NCBI RefSeq assembly: GCF_021389955.1
Contig: NZ_CP089980.1
Coordinates: 2,537,001 to 2,601,000 of the forward strand
Length of the DNA: 64,000 nucleotides
Direction: 5' to 3'
Origin: Fulvivirga maritima
GTDB taxonomy: Bacteria > Bacteroidota > Bacteroidia > Cytophagales > Cyclobacteriaceae
The notes beneath the pieces were generated by a model. It saw only the letters and a program-made list of their open reading frames with translations, did no database searches and had not been told where the DNA came from. Position 1 is the first letter of the stretch. The number at the start of each line of letters is the position of its first letter. Of this stretch, positions 19,850 through 29,143 are shown in pieces. A program made the position numbers and the translations under genes.

Positions 19850-20338
19850 CTATTGAAGAAACTGATATACAAAGCCGCATATGATGGCAGCAATGACCAT
19901 TATACCTACAAGAGAATGAACACGGTTGGGCTTAGGGTTATTCTTCTCTTGTAAGAGGGTGTTTACTTTTATTATTTTTTCAACCACCTCTTCTATGCGG
20001 GTTAGCTCCTCTTCCTCTTTTATAATATAATCAAAAGCACCGATTTTCAAAGATTTAACTGCTACTTCCATAGACTGTTGTCCGCTTATAAGCACCACAT
20101 ATATGTTAGGATTAAATCTTTTAATTTTTTGCAGCACTTCCAGACCGTTCAAATCATCCATATGATAATCGAGGAAAATGATATCAGGTTCTTCTGTGAG
20201 TGCATTAAGACAGCTAGTGCCTGTGTGATAGATATTAATGTCTGTGAAACCAAGGTTTACCAGGTGTTGTTCGTATAGATATGTTCTGAAGATATCGTCA
20301 TCAACAACAAATACTTTCATTTTTTCTTTCGCTTTCAT
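19850..20338 (-). CDS. Receiver domain protein with C-terminal membrane anchor
   Basis: 162 residues: a complete CheY-like receiver (VFVVDDD acidic pocket, phospho-acceptor Asp in IIFLDYHMDD, SGQ and the conserved Lys in YIIKEEEEL) followed by a linker and a hydrophobic helix (about 142-160) at the very C-terminus. No DNA-binding or enzymatic output is present. It is the first gene of the exopolysaccharide locus, preceded by a sigma54-like promoter. A membrane-tethered receiver could sense or buffer phosphoryl groups, or control the Wzc-like machine. Start could be the ATG 15 bases in (MKVFVVDDD). Confidence 0.85.
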   Translation of the reverse strand: MKAKEKMKVFVVDDDIFRTYLYEQHLVNLGFTDINIYHTGTSCLNALTEEPDIIFLDYHMDDLNGLEVLQKIKRFNPNIYVVLISGQQSMEVAVKSLKIGAFDYIIKEEEELTRIEEVVEKIIKVNTLLQEKNNPKPNRVHSLVGIMVIAAIICGFVYQFLQ

Positions 20339-20366
20339 ATTCTTTTCCAGTTTTGTTAAGTCATTA

Positions 20367-20383
20367 TTCTAAGAATATGCCAA
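20367..20383 (-). promoter_or_regulatory. Sigma54-like promoter ahead of exopolysaccharide locus
   Basis: The minus strand reads TTGGCAT-ATTC-TTAGA. The -24 box is a good match, while the -12 box keeps the G but not the C. The predicted start falls near 20357, about 19 bases before the ATG at 20338, the same geometry as the better site upstream of 7577. Confidence 0.4.
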
Positions 20384-20551
20384 AGGAAGGTTTATTGTTA
20401 AGTATCTGAAAATTAAATAATTAATATGTGTGGGTTTGTTCAGGTTTTCCATTTGGTGGAAAGGGTTCCTTAGAAAGGAGTTCGAAAGTTTTTTTTAAAC
20501 TTGTGTTTTCTGATCATATTTGGGGTCTTAAAAAATGGCCATATTAGCCTT

Positions 20552-23131
20552 ATGAGGATATTTCTGATTGTTATTTTTAGTGTTATAGGTTTTGGAGTAC
20601 AGGCACAAGTAGGTCTGAGTGGCAGAGCGATGAGTCAGTTTGAGAAAGGGAATGTTGCCAAAGCGGAGGAGCTTGTTCAAAAGGCCTTGGAGAAGGATAG
20701 TGCGCTGAGTTCTCCATATTATGTAAAGGCATTTATTTTATATGAAACAGATTCATTATACAAGCAAATAGATTCTGCTTATTTCTATATGAAGTCAGCC
20801 TTAGGGCGCTTTTCTGCCATGGATGAGAGGGAAGTGCAAAAGCATAAGAAAGAAGGAGTGGATAGTGTAAGTATGCTGGCATTAAAGCAGAAAATTGATA
20901 GTGTCGCTTATAATCGTGCGGAGGAAGTGAATACTGAGAATTCCTATATTTATTTTATAGAAAACTATGCCGGGGCTTTACAAGAAGGGGAGGCGATAGA
21001 AAACAGAAATGCGCTGGCCTATATAAAGGCCAAAGAGATAAACACTTATGAAAGCTACAGGAATTTTATGGAAAAGTATCCTGATGCTAAGCAAGTAGTA
21101 GAGGCAGAAGAGAAGTACGAAAGGCTATTTTATGATAAAAGCACTCAGGATGAGCACTTGGATAGTTATCTGAGCTTCTTGAAGAAAAACCCTGATACTC
21201 CGTACCGTAATGAGGCTGAGGAAAACATTTTTCAAATTATTACAGCTGATAATCAGCCTCAGAGTTATAGGAGGATAATTGGTATGTTTCAAAAAGGTTT
21301 GGCCAGAAAGAAGGCTATTGATTTTTTATATCACTTACTCAAACAACGTGGGCAAGAGATGGAGCCGAACCTGATGAATGATTCTCTCAAATATATTGAT
21401 AAGTGGGATAAGCGTGTAATATTTCCTATTAGAGAGAATGGGAAATATGGCTTTATGGATGCTTCTGGCGAGTTGGTTATTACACCTATTCTTACTTCTG
21501 TAGGTGAAGAAATGCTGTGTGGAAATATTGATAATGGAGTCTATAAAGCGGAAGGAGGCTTGTTTGGGCTAAATAATGCTCCTGTTTATAAAGGCGAATT
21601 AGATAATTGGGATGATTTAGGTGGAGGCCTTATTAAGGTAGAATATGCTGGAAAATATGGGGTGATTCATAAGGCAGGATATTCGATTTTACCTATTGAA
21701 TATGATGCCATTAAGGTAATAGATAGTACTTTTCTTCAATATAAGAAAGGCAACTTTTGGGGCATTTCCACTTATAGTGGAAAAATTTTAACAAAGCCTC
21801 TTTTTAATGATATAATATGGCAAGGTGATTTTGTGGTGCTGGAAAATGGAGAAAAATATTCCATTAAAAGTATAGGTAAGTTGTTTGCGGCTGCCAATGG
21901 AGTACCACTGTATTTTGATATGCCTTATGATGATTTTTTGTGGGGAGGTGATGAAATAATGTGGGTAGCACGTGATGATGCCGAAGCTTTGTTTAATGAA
22001 AGATTAGAGCAGGTAACACCACTCACGCCTCAAAAGATAAAGATGCTAGATAAAGGGTACTACATAGAGACAGGAGATGAAAAGTATGTTATGAAAGAAG
22101 ATTTCAGTGTAATTGATGCTGATTCTATTCAATCGGCCTCTTTTAATAAATATTGGGGCACACTTTCTCGTTCCGGATATTATTCTTTATACAACATTCA
22201 AAAAGAGCAATTAGAAAGTCATCACATTGATTCAGCCACGCTCATCGGTGGTCATTTTGCAGTGTCTTACTCTGCTGATACGGTTTTTCTGCATACGCCA
22301 GATTCTACGATTCAAATCAGTAAAGGAGATCAGCTATCATTAATTCCGGCTGCAGACTCCAAAGAATATATTATCACTCAGGGAGTAGGCGCTAAAGTAA
22401 TTATTGATGAAAGAGGTAGGAAAATTTACTCAGGCAGTTTTCAGGAGGCTAAAGCTCTGGGAGATCAAATGATAATTATTTCCAAAATGAATAAAGGCCT
22501 TATTTCCAATGAAGGGAAATCACTATTACCTTTTGTTTATGAGGCTATTGGTAATTATAATAATGGATATATTTCACTGCTCAGAAATAAGAAATTCGGA
22601 ATTTATAACTACAAAAAGGAGCTGCTTATACCTACAGAATACAACCAGAATATTAAGCCTTATAATCAAAGTCTCCTGGTTGTAGAGCAGGGTGAAGGCT
22701 TTGGCTTTGTAGATGTGACCAACAAAAATTATGGAGACACCAGTTTTGATGAAATCACCTACTGGAATGATAGCATTGCTTTGGTAAAACAAGAGCTGGT
22801 ATGGAAGCTGTATGATATTTATAATGATGAAATTGTAAATGATAATATCAAGTCTATTCATTTTATAAAGCAAGAGCCAGCAGAGACGGTAGCTGTATTT
22901 TTAAAGGAGAAAGGTTATGGCGTTTATAGTAGTATTTTAGGCGAGGTGTTATCTCCAACGTATAATGATATTATTAACGTGGGTACTAAAGATACTCCGG
23001 TTTACTTTACAGAGAAGCATGTGGTGGAGGCGGAATTTTATATAGCAATATATTATAGTCAAAAAGGAGATATGTTATATAAGCAGGTGTATGAAGCGGA
23101 AGAATATGCTGAAATTTACTGTGATAACTAG
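20552..23131 (+). CDS. Secreted WG-repeat protein
   Basis: About 859 residues from the ATG at 20552, chosen because it starts a clean signal peptide (MRIFLIVIFSVIGFGVQAQ); an in-frame upstream start at 20501 would bury it. Residues about 20-280 look helical and TPR-like (AKAEELVQKALEKDSA). From about 290 to the end there are WG (KWG) repeats such as GKYGFMDASGELVITP and GKYGVIHKAGYSILPIEYD, expected to form beta-propeller-like units. Likely periplasmic or exported. Function unknown; WG-repeat proteins are common in Bacteroidota. Confidence 0.82.
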   Translation: MRIFLIVIFSVIGFGVQAQVGLSGRAMSQFEKGNVAKAEELVQKALEKDSALSSPYYVKAFILYETDSLYKQIDSAYFYMKSALGRFSAMDEREVQKHKKEGVDSVSMLALKQKIDSVAYNRAEEVNTENSYIYFIENYAGALQEGEAIENRNALAYIKAKEINTYESYRNFMEKYPDAKQVVEAEEKYERLFYDKSTQDEHLDSYLSFLKKNPDTPYRNEAEENIFQIITADNQPQSYRRIIGMFQKGLARKKAIDFLYHLLKQRGQEMEPNLMNDSLKYIDKWDKRVIFPIRENGKYGFMDASGELVITPILTSVGEEMLCGNIDNGVYKAEGGLFGLNNAPVYKGELDNWDDLGGGLIKVEYAGKYGVIHKAGYSILPIEYDAIKVIDSTFLQYKKGNFWGISTYSGKILTKPLFNDIIWQGDFVVLENGEKYSIKSIGKLFAAANGVPLYFDMPYDDFLWGGDEIMWVARDDAEALFNERLEQVTPLTPQKIKMLDKGYYIETGDEKYVMKEDFSVIDADSIQSASFNKYWGTLSRSGYYSLYNIQKEQLESHHIDSATLIGGHFAVSYSADTVFLHTPDSTIQISKGDQLSLIPAADSKEYIITQGVGAKVIIDERGRKIYSGSFQEAKALGDQMIIISKMNKGLISNEGKSLLPFVYEAIGNYNNGYISLLRNKKFGIYNYKKELLIPTEYNQNIKPYNQSLLVVEQGEGFGFVDVTNKNYGDTSFDEITYWNDSIALVKQELVWKLYDIYNDEIVNDNIKSIHFIKQEPAETVAVFLKEKGYGVYSSILGEVLSPTYNDIINVGTKDTPVYFTEKHVVEAEFYIAIYYSQKGDMLYKQVYEAEEYAEIYCDN

Positions 23132-23197
23132 GATTTAGGGACTTAGTCTTCATTATTTCTTATAATTGTAACCCACAATATCAATTTTAGATTCAAA

Positions 23198-24820
23198 ATG
23201 AAGAAAATTAAATTAATTGTAGGGTTCTTTTTACTGTCTGTAGCAGCTTATGCTCAAGGCCAAAAACCGAAGCTAGTAGTAGGTATTGTGGTCGACCAGA
23301 TGAGGCAGGAATATCTTTACAGGTTTAATGATAAGTTTGGTGAAGATGGTTTTAACCGTCTTATTGATGAGGGTTTTATGTTTAAAAACGCTCATTTTAA
23401 TTATGTTCCTACCTACACGGGCCCGGGGCATACCTCTGTATATACAGGATCTACTCCTGCTATACATGGAATAATTGCTAATAACTGGTATGCCAAAGAA
23501 TTGAAGCTTGATATTTACTGTGCTTATGATAGTACAGAGCAAACAGTAGGTAGTAGTTCTTCAAAGGGTAAAATGTCACCCAGAAATCTTTTAACTACTA
23601 CTATTACAGATCAATTAAAGCTGGCGACTCAGAAAAGAGCCAGAACCATTGGGATTTCTATGAAAGACCGGGGCGCTATTTTCCCGGCAGGACATTTGGG
23701 CGAAGCTTATTGGTATGATACTCACACCGGTGATTTTATAACCAGTACTTACTATAAAAACCAATTGCCTAAATGGTTAGATAATTTTAACGATAAGAAA
23801 TTAGCTAAGAAGTACTTATCAGGAAAATGGGAGCCCATTAATAAAATCAGCACTTATACGGCAGCAGGGTCTGATGATAATAATTATGAAGGCGACTTTT
23901 ATGGTCAGGGAAATGTTCTTAGCAAAGGCTATAAGCTAGATAAGAAGAACTTTGGACAATTACCTGCTACGCCTTTTGGAAATGACATATTAAAGGATTT
24001 GGCTATTGCTACTATTGAGGGAGAGAACCTTGGTAAGGGTGCTGAGACTGACTTTTTAGCAATAAGCTTTTCTTCTACTGACTATGTAGGCCATAGGTTT
24101 GGACCTAACTCAGTGGAAGTGGAAGATACTTATATTCGACTTGACAAGAGCATCGCAGAGATATTAAAAAAGCTTGATGAGCAAGTGGGGGAAGGAAACT
24201 ATACTGTTTTTCTTACTGCTGACCATGCGGTGGCAGATGTTCCTCAGTTTTTTGTAGATAATAAAATACCTGCTGGTTATTTTGTGCACCGTCTTCCTCA
24301 GGAGTTAGACAGTGTTTTATCTCAGAAATTTGGAAATGGTGATTGGGTTGAAAATGTGAGTAATATGCAAGTATTTCTTAATCAGGAAACCGTTGCTAAA
24401 AGCAAGTATAGCCTTCATGAAATACAAGAAGCAGCAGCTCACTATTTAATGACTTTAGAGGGTATAAAAGAGACATACCCTGCTTATGTGATTCATAATC
24501 TTAATTATGAAACTCAGGGCATTAAAGGTCTTTTAACCAGAGGATATAATCAAAAAAGATCTGGAGATGTGTTATACGTGTTAGAGCCTTCATGGCTGGA
24601 GTCTGGCCGTTTAGATGGTAACACAGGTTCATCTCATGGATCTACTTATACTTACGATACTCACGTGCCTATGCTGTTCTTTGGAAATGGTGTGAAGCAT
24701 GGCACTTCTGTGAAGTATCATCCTATTACAGACATAGCGCCTTCAATAGCCATGATGTTAAATATCATGTTGCCAAATGGGGCTACTGGTCAACCTGCCG
24801 CAGAGCTTTTCGCTGAATAA
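23198..24820 (+). CDS. PafA-like alkaline phosphatase
   Basis: 540 residues, signal peptide ending AYAQ. It has the alkaline phosphatase superfamily metal ligands: VVDQMRQEY at the N-terminus, the nucleophile Thr in PTYTGPGHTS, DYVGHRFGP, TADHAVADVP and a C-terminal SSHGSTYTYDTHVPM. The Thr nucleophile and the length match the phosphate-irrepressible periplasmic phosphatase PafA of Bacteroidota, a phosphomonoesterase. No lipobox is seen. It stands alone between the WG-repeat gene and the transporter. Confidence 0.88.
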   Translation: MKKIKLIVGFFLLSVAAYAQGQKPKLVVGIVVDQMRQEYLYRFNDKFGEDGFNRLIDEGFMFKNAHFNYVPTYTGPGHTSVYTGSTPAIHGIIANNWYAKELKLDIYCAYDSTEQTVGSSSSKGKMSPRNLLTTTITDQLKLATQKRARTIGISMKDRGAIFPAGHLGEAYWYDTHTGDFITSTYYKNQLPKWLDNFNDKKLAKKYLSGKWEPINKISTYTAAGSDDNNYEGDFYGQGNVLSKGYKLDKKNFGQLPATPFGNDILKDLAIATIEGENLGKGAETDFLAISFSSTDYVGHRFGPNSVEVEDTYIRLDKSIAEILKKLDEQVGEGNYTVFLTADHAVADVPQFFVDNKIPAGYFVHRLPQELDSVLSQKFGNGDWVENVSNMQVFLNQETVAKSKYSLHEIQEAAAHYLMTLEGIKETYPAYVIHNLNYETQGIKGLLTRGYNQKRSGDVLYVLEPSWLESGRLDGNTGSSHGSTYTYDTHVPMLFFGNGVKHGTSVKYHPITDIAPSIAMMLNIMLPNGATGQPAAELFAE

Positions 24821-24901
24821 GTTCTGCAGCACTCGTTTTAGTCTAGTTTTAAATTTTAACATTTTTAAGCCTATATTTTAAAGAAACACTTTATATAATT
24901 T

Positions 24902-26401
24902 ATGTCGAAAACTGAAGAATTTAGTAATCGTTGGGGTATTGTTTTAGCATCTTTAGGTATGGCCATTGGGGCGGGAAATCTCTGGAGGTTTCCGCGGCTG
25001 GCAGGTCAGTACGGAGGTGCTTTTTTAATTTTATGGATAGTCTTTTTAATGGTGTGGTCCGTGCCTATACTTATGGCGGAGTTTTCCATTGGGAAGAAAT
25101 TTAAAAAAGGAGTAATCGGATCTTTCGGCCGGGTTACAGGCAAAGGCCTTACCTGGGGAGGTTTCTTCATTACTATGTGTACCCTCATGATTGCTTTTTA
25201 TTATTCAGTAGTAACAGGCTGGGCGTTGCGCTATTTAGGTCTGTCTGCTGAGAATTTGTTAGATTTTTTTCAAGGTCAAAACACGCTCGCGGCTGATCTT
25301 AAAGCTAACCCTGAGTTTATGGAAGAGTTTTGGCAATCCATTGCTTATAAGAGTCCGTGGACTCTGGGACTTTATGTGTGTGCCATCTTTGTAAGTCTTT
25401 ATGTATTAATAAAAGGAGTACAAAATGGTCTGGAAAAAGCGAATAAGATTCTTATTCCTACCTTATTCGGTCTTTTAGTGGTTATTACTGTAATGGCACT
25501 TACCATGGATAATGGTTATAAAGGACTGGAGTATATGTATTCTATAGATACTAAGCACTTTTCTAATCCTACTATTTGGATAGAAGCGTTATCACAATCG
25601 GCCTGGTCTACAGGAGCAGGATGGGGGCTCATCATGACTATTTCTTCTTATTCTAGAGAGAGAGAAGATGTAGTACTAAATACTTTTATTGGTGGATTTG
25701 GAAACAACACGGCTTCACTTATGGCAGGGATGGCTATTTTACCAGCTGTATTTGCTATGGCGCCTACAGAGGGAGCGGCTATTGCTTCGCTGCAAAGCGG
25801 AAATCAGGCATTAACCTTTACCATTATCCCAAGGCTGTTTGCCACTATACCTGGTGGTCCGGTATTGTCATTTATATTCTTTTTTGCCTTCTTTTTAGCG
25901 GCTTTTAGTTCATTGCTACCTATGCTTGAATTATTAATAAGTAACTTGAAAGATATTGGTCTTACCAGAAAGAGAGCTGGTTTGGCTACTATGGTATGCT
26001 GCATAGTTTTTGGTCTTCCTTCCGCATATTCTCTTGATATTTTCAATAACCAAGACTGGGTATGGGGTATTGGCCTTATTATTTCAGGGCTATTCATTGT
26101 TGTGGCTGTACTGAAATATGGAATAGGGTCTTTCAAAAAGGATTTTATAGATACTGATTCTGATTTTAATGTGCCTGTTAAATTTTTCAAGGCAGCATTA
26201 ATATTCAACTTACTACTAGGTGTTATTCTAATATACTGGTGGATGTCTCAGGGGTATTCAGAGTATCCTTGGTTTGATGCTGATGGAAACTGGAATGTTT
26301 TTGACATTTACAGTAATGCATCAATTATAACTCAGTGGGCCGTAATAGTGGTGATAGGCCTGGTATTAAATAATTATTTATATAAAAAATTCGTAAAATG
26401 A
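24902..26401 (+). CDS. Neurotransmitter:sodium symporter (NSS) family amino-acid transporter
   Basis: 499 residues, about twelve TM helices. The first helix carries the NSS signature with the unwound sodium/substrate site (ASLGMAIGAGNLWRFPRLAG), followed by YGGAFLILW. TM3 has YYSVVTGW and the TM6-like segment has WSTGAGWGL. It probably imports an amino acid with Na+. Its stop overlaps the start of a 43-residue protein resembling the small subunit of MetPS-type transporters, pointing to a two-component NSS system and to methionine/alanine-type substrates. Confidence 0.93.
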   Translation: MSKTEEFSNRWGIVLASLGMAIGAGNLWRFPRLAGQYGGAFLILWIVFLMVWSVPILMAEFSIGKKFKKGVIGSFGRVTGKGLTWGGFFITMCTLMIAFYYSVVTGWALRYLGLSAENLLDFFQGQNTLAADLKANPEFMEEFWQSIAYKSPWTLGLYVCAIFVSLYVLIKGVQNGLEKANKILIPTLFGLLVVITVMALTMDNGYKGLEYMYSIDTKHFSNPTIWIEALSQSAWSTGAGWGLIMTISSYSREREDVVLNTFIGGFGNNTASLMAGMAILPAVFAMAPTEGAAIASLQSGNQALTFTIIPRLFATIPGGPVLSFIFFFAFFLAAFSSLLPMLELLISNLKDIGLTRKRAGLATMVCCIVFGLPSAYSLDIFNNQDWVWGIGLIISGLFIVVAVLKYGIGSFKKDFIDTDSDFNVPVKFFKAALIFNLLLGVILIYWWMSQGYSEYPWFDADGNWNVFDIYSNASIITQWAVIVVIGLVLNNYLYKKFVK

Positions 26402-26529
26402 GTATAGGAGCAATAGTATCAATGGTATGTATTTTAGGAACAGTAGCTGGTGGTTTTGTTTACTTTCTTACACTAGCTCTTAAGAACGAAGCTCGGCATA
26501 AGAGAGAAGCCGAGGCTAACGGAGAATAA
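26398..26529 (+). CDS. MetS-like small subunit of NSS transporter
   Basis: 43 residues. One TM helix (IGAIVSMVCILGTVAGGFVY) is followed by a short charged tail (KNEARHKREAEANGE). It overlaps the transporter stop by ATGA, the arrangement seen for the methionine/alanine importer small subunit (MetS) family. In Corynebacterium MetPS both parts are needed for transport. The assignment rests on topology, size and linkage. A terminator follows 25 bases later. Confidence 0.75.
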   Translation: MSIGAIVSMVCILGTVAGGFVYFLTLALKNEARHKREAEANGE

Positions 26530-26554
26530 ATTCGAAATAAATAAGAAAAAATAT

Positions 26555-26588
26555 AAGGTCTGGACGCTTAATGTTCAGGCCTTTTTTT
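26555..26588 (+). terminator. Intrinsic terminator after transporter operon
   Basis: AAGGTCTGGAC and GTTCAGGCCTT form an 11-bp stem (two G-U pairs) around GCTTAAT, followed by a T run. Confidence 0.88.
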
Positions 26589-26754
26589 ATATGCATAGGT
26601 CTGATTATCTGTGATTTACTGTATATCATGAAGATTCTTACATGTTTGCTTTTTAGAGTAAATGCAATCAAAATTTTATGAAAAATAGGGTTACTTTTTA
26701 AGTCTCAGAATAATGTAAAAATTGTTATATAGTATTTTTTTAAATAAAGGTTTT

Positions 26755-29076
26755 ATGGTGAAGTTTTACTCATTTTTTATTTTATTCATATTTTTCCATT
26801 TAGGACTCCAAGCACAGGGATGGCTGGGGTTTCATTCTAGTAACTACGCAGGAGTTCAAGGCATAAGTCATCAGCCAGCTTCTATTGCAGATAGTAGGTA
26901 TAAGTTTCAGTTGAACTTAGTTTCTTTTGATGCTTTTGCAGCCAATAATTATTACTCAATTCCTAATGAAGATTTTAAGAAGTTCGATATAGACACAGAT
27001 CGGCTGATTGAAAGCTCAAAGAGTAATGGCAAGGGCGTTTTTATGGCTTCTGAGGTTTATGCACCTTTTTCATTTTTGCTTACTATGAGTCCAAAGCATG
27101 CGCTGGCTGTTACTGCTAGAGTTCGTATGATGGCCAATGTTGACGGAGTAAATGAGGATGTTGCCAATTTCCTGGATAGACTGGAAGATGAGGATGGCTT
27201 CGTTATTGACCCGGGAGAAAGTTATGACGTAAGTGACCTCTATGTACAAAGCCATGTTTGGGCTGAATATGGCCTTACTTATGGTAGAGTGGTAATGGAT
27301 AAAGGAGATCACTTTTTAAAAGCAGGAGGTACCTTTAAATTGCTTGATGGCATCGCTTCAGGATATGGCTATGTAAACAGCCTGCAGTATGACGGGCTTC
27401 AAGATGATAGAGTGAATGTTCCTAATGTGGATGTATACTCTGGTTTTAATGATGAATTTGATGAAGATGATTTCGAATACAAGCCTTTATCTAACCTTGG
27501 TGTAGGGTTTGATTTGGGAGTGGTGTATGAGTTCAGGCCAAATATTGATTCATACCAGTATAGTATGGATGGGGAAGATGGTTTGTGGAGAAGAGATCAG
27601 AATAAATATAAATTTAGAATAGGCCTTTCCTTACTTGATTTAGGAGCAATAAAGTATAATCGAAGTAATGATAGTGGTCATATTACTGGTAGCGAAGATA
27701 ATATTGATGTCAATAACCTTGAAGGAGATGAGGCAGATATTATAGAAAGCCTTTTTAATTTTGAAAGAGGAGGCGAGTATACCATGAACCTGCCTACGAG
27801 GTTAGTAGGAGATTTTGATTATAATGTACATAAAGGTATTTACTTAAACTTCACTTCTCAGATAGCTTTTAAAGGAGGTAGTGGTGATTTGGAAAAGACC
27901 CGCTATGTGAGCACGGTATCACTAACTCCAAGGTGGGAAAAGAAGGGTATAGAGCTCGGTTTGCCTTTCTCTTATGATAAGTTTGCTAATTTAAATAGTG
28001 GATTCTATTTCAGAGCCGGTCCGGTAGTGTTAGGTTCCAGAGATTTGGTGAGTACTTATGTTTTTGGTAAGGATCCTACCAGTGCCAATGTGTATTTCGG
28101 ATTAAGGTTTGGGATAAAGTATAAGAAAAAGAAAGACCGTGATAATGATGGTGTTTCTAATAAAAAGGATGTGTGCCCTAAAGTGCCTGGTGTTTGGGCT
28201 TTTAAAGGCTGTCCTGATACTGATGGAGACGGAGTGCAGGATAGTGAAGATAAATGTCCTGAAGTAGCTGGAGTAGCTGAACTAAACGGTTGCCCAGATA
28301 GCGATGGTGATGGAGTAACTGACAGTGAAGATGAGTGTCCGCAAGTAGCCGGCCTTAAAGAATTTAATGGCTGTCCTGATACAGATGGAGACGGAATTAA
28401 AGATGCTGATGATGAATGTCCTGAAATAGCTGGTAAAGCAGAGTTCAATGGCTGCCCTGATACTGATGGAGATGGTGTGAAAGATAGCGAAGATCTATGT
28501 CCTAACTTGGCCGGGCCTGTGGCTAAAGGTGGTTGTCCTGATACAGATGGAGATGGTATTTATGATAATGAAGATAAGTGCCCGAACCAGCCAGGACCAG
28601 TAGAAAACTCAGGATGCCCTTATGCGGATACTGATGGTGATGGAGTAATTGATGCGGCAGATGAATGTGTGCTTATCCCCGGAGTACCAGAAAATAACGG
28701 TTGCCCTGCTATTAAAGAAGAGGAGCAGGAGATATTAAATACTGCTTTTAAAAATCTTGAGTTTGAAAGCGGAAGTAATAAAATCAAGGTGTCTTCTTAT
28801 AGTGCTTTGGTTGAGCTAGCCAACCTTTTAAAAGCTAAGCCTGAGTGGAGATTGCAGATTTCTGGTCATACTGATAGTCAGGGTAGTGCGGCTACTAATT
28901 TGAGATTATCTAAAAACAGAGCTCAAGCTGTGGCTGATTTCTTGACAGAGCAAGGCTTGGAAAAGGATCGTTTTGAAGTGCAAGGTTTTGGAGAAACTCA
29001 ACCGATCACAGAAAATGATACAGCAGAAGGAAGAAAGCAAAACAGAAGGGTAGAATTAGAGGTATTAATGAAATAG
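26755..29076 (+). CDS. OmpA-family protein with thrombospondin type 3 repeats
   Basis: About 773 residues from ATG 26755, chosen because it starts a signal peptide ending at GLQAQ; an in-frame TTG at 26722 adds eleven unlikely residues. An N-terminal beta-rich region of about 450 residues resembles outer-membrane barrels of Bacteroidota. At least seven calcium-binding D-x-D-x-D-G repeats (DTDGDGVKDSEDLCP type) follow, then a C-terminal OmpA domain with the peptidoglycan-binding motif SGHTDSQGSAATNLRLSKNRA. Likely an abundant outer-membrane protein tied to peptidoglycan. The repeat DNA is itself a tandem repeat of about 75 bases (28140-28690). Confidence 0.9.
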   Translation: MVKFYSFFILFIFFHLGLQAQGWLGFHSSNYAGVQGISHQPASIADSRYKFQLNLVSFDAFAANNYYSIPNEDFKKFDIDTDRLIESSKSNGKGVFMASEVYAPFSFLLTMSPKHALAVTARVRMMANVDGVNEDVANFLDRLEDEDGFVIDPGESYDVSDLYVQSHVWAEYGLTYGRVVMDKGDHFLKAGGTFKLLDGIASGYGYVNSLQYDGLQDDRVNVPNVDVYSGFNDEFDEDDFEYKPLSNLGVGFDLGVVYEFRPNIDSYQYSMDGEDGLWRRDQNKYKFRIGLSLLDLGAIKYNRSNDSGHITGSEDNIDVNNLEGDEADIIESLFNFERGGEYTMNLPTRLVGDFDYNVHKGIYLNFTSQIAFKGGSGDLEKTRYVSTVSLTPRWEKKGIELGLPFSYDKFANLNSGFYFRAGPVVLGSRDLVSTYVFGKDPTSANVYFGLRFGIKYKKKKDRDNDGVSNKKDVCPKVPGVWAFKGCPDTDGDGVQDSEDKCPEVAGVAELNGCPDSDGDGVTDSEDECPQVAGLKEFNGCPDTDGDGIKDADDECPEIAGKAEFNGCPDTDGDGVKDSEDLCPNLAGPVAKGGCPDTDGDGIYDNEDKCPNQPGPVENSGCPYADTDGDGVIDAADECVLIPGVPENNGCPAIKEEEQEILNTAFKNLEFESGSNKIKVSSYSALVELANLLKAKPEWRLQISGHTDSQGSAATNLRLSKNRAQAVADFLTEQGLEKDRFEVQGFGETQPITENDTAEGRKQNRRVELEVLMK

Positions 29077-29092
29077 GTAATTCTATTTTGAT

Positions 29093-29134
29093 AAAAACAA
29101 AAGGGCTGGAATTAATTCCAGCCCTTTTGTTTTT
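29093..29134. terminator. Bidirectional terminator between convergent genes
   Basis: A 42-bp perfect palindrome centred at 29113/29114; each arm runs AAAAACAAAAGGGCTGGAATT. It gives a GC-rich stem with a U-tract on either strand and serves both the OmpA gene and the RmlD-like gene. Confidence 0.93.
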
Positions 29135-29143
29135 ATATCCTGC

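Noticed and set aside
28140-28690. Tandem DNA repeat of about 75 bases as a CRISPR or satellite.
   Set aside because: It is in frame and encodes the D-x-D-x-D-G thrombospondin type 3 repeats of the OmpA-family protein.
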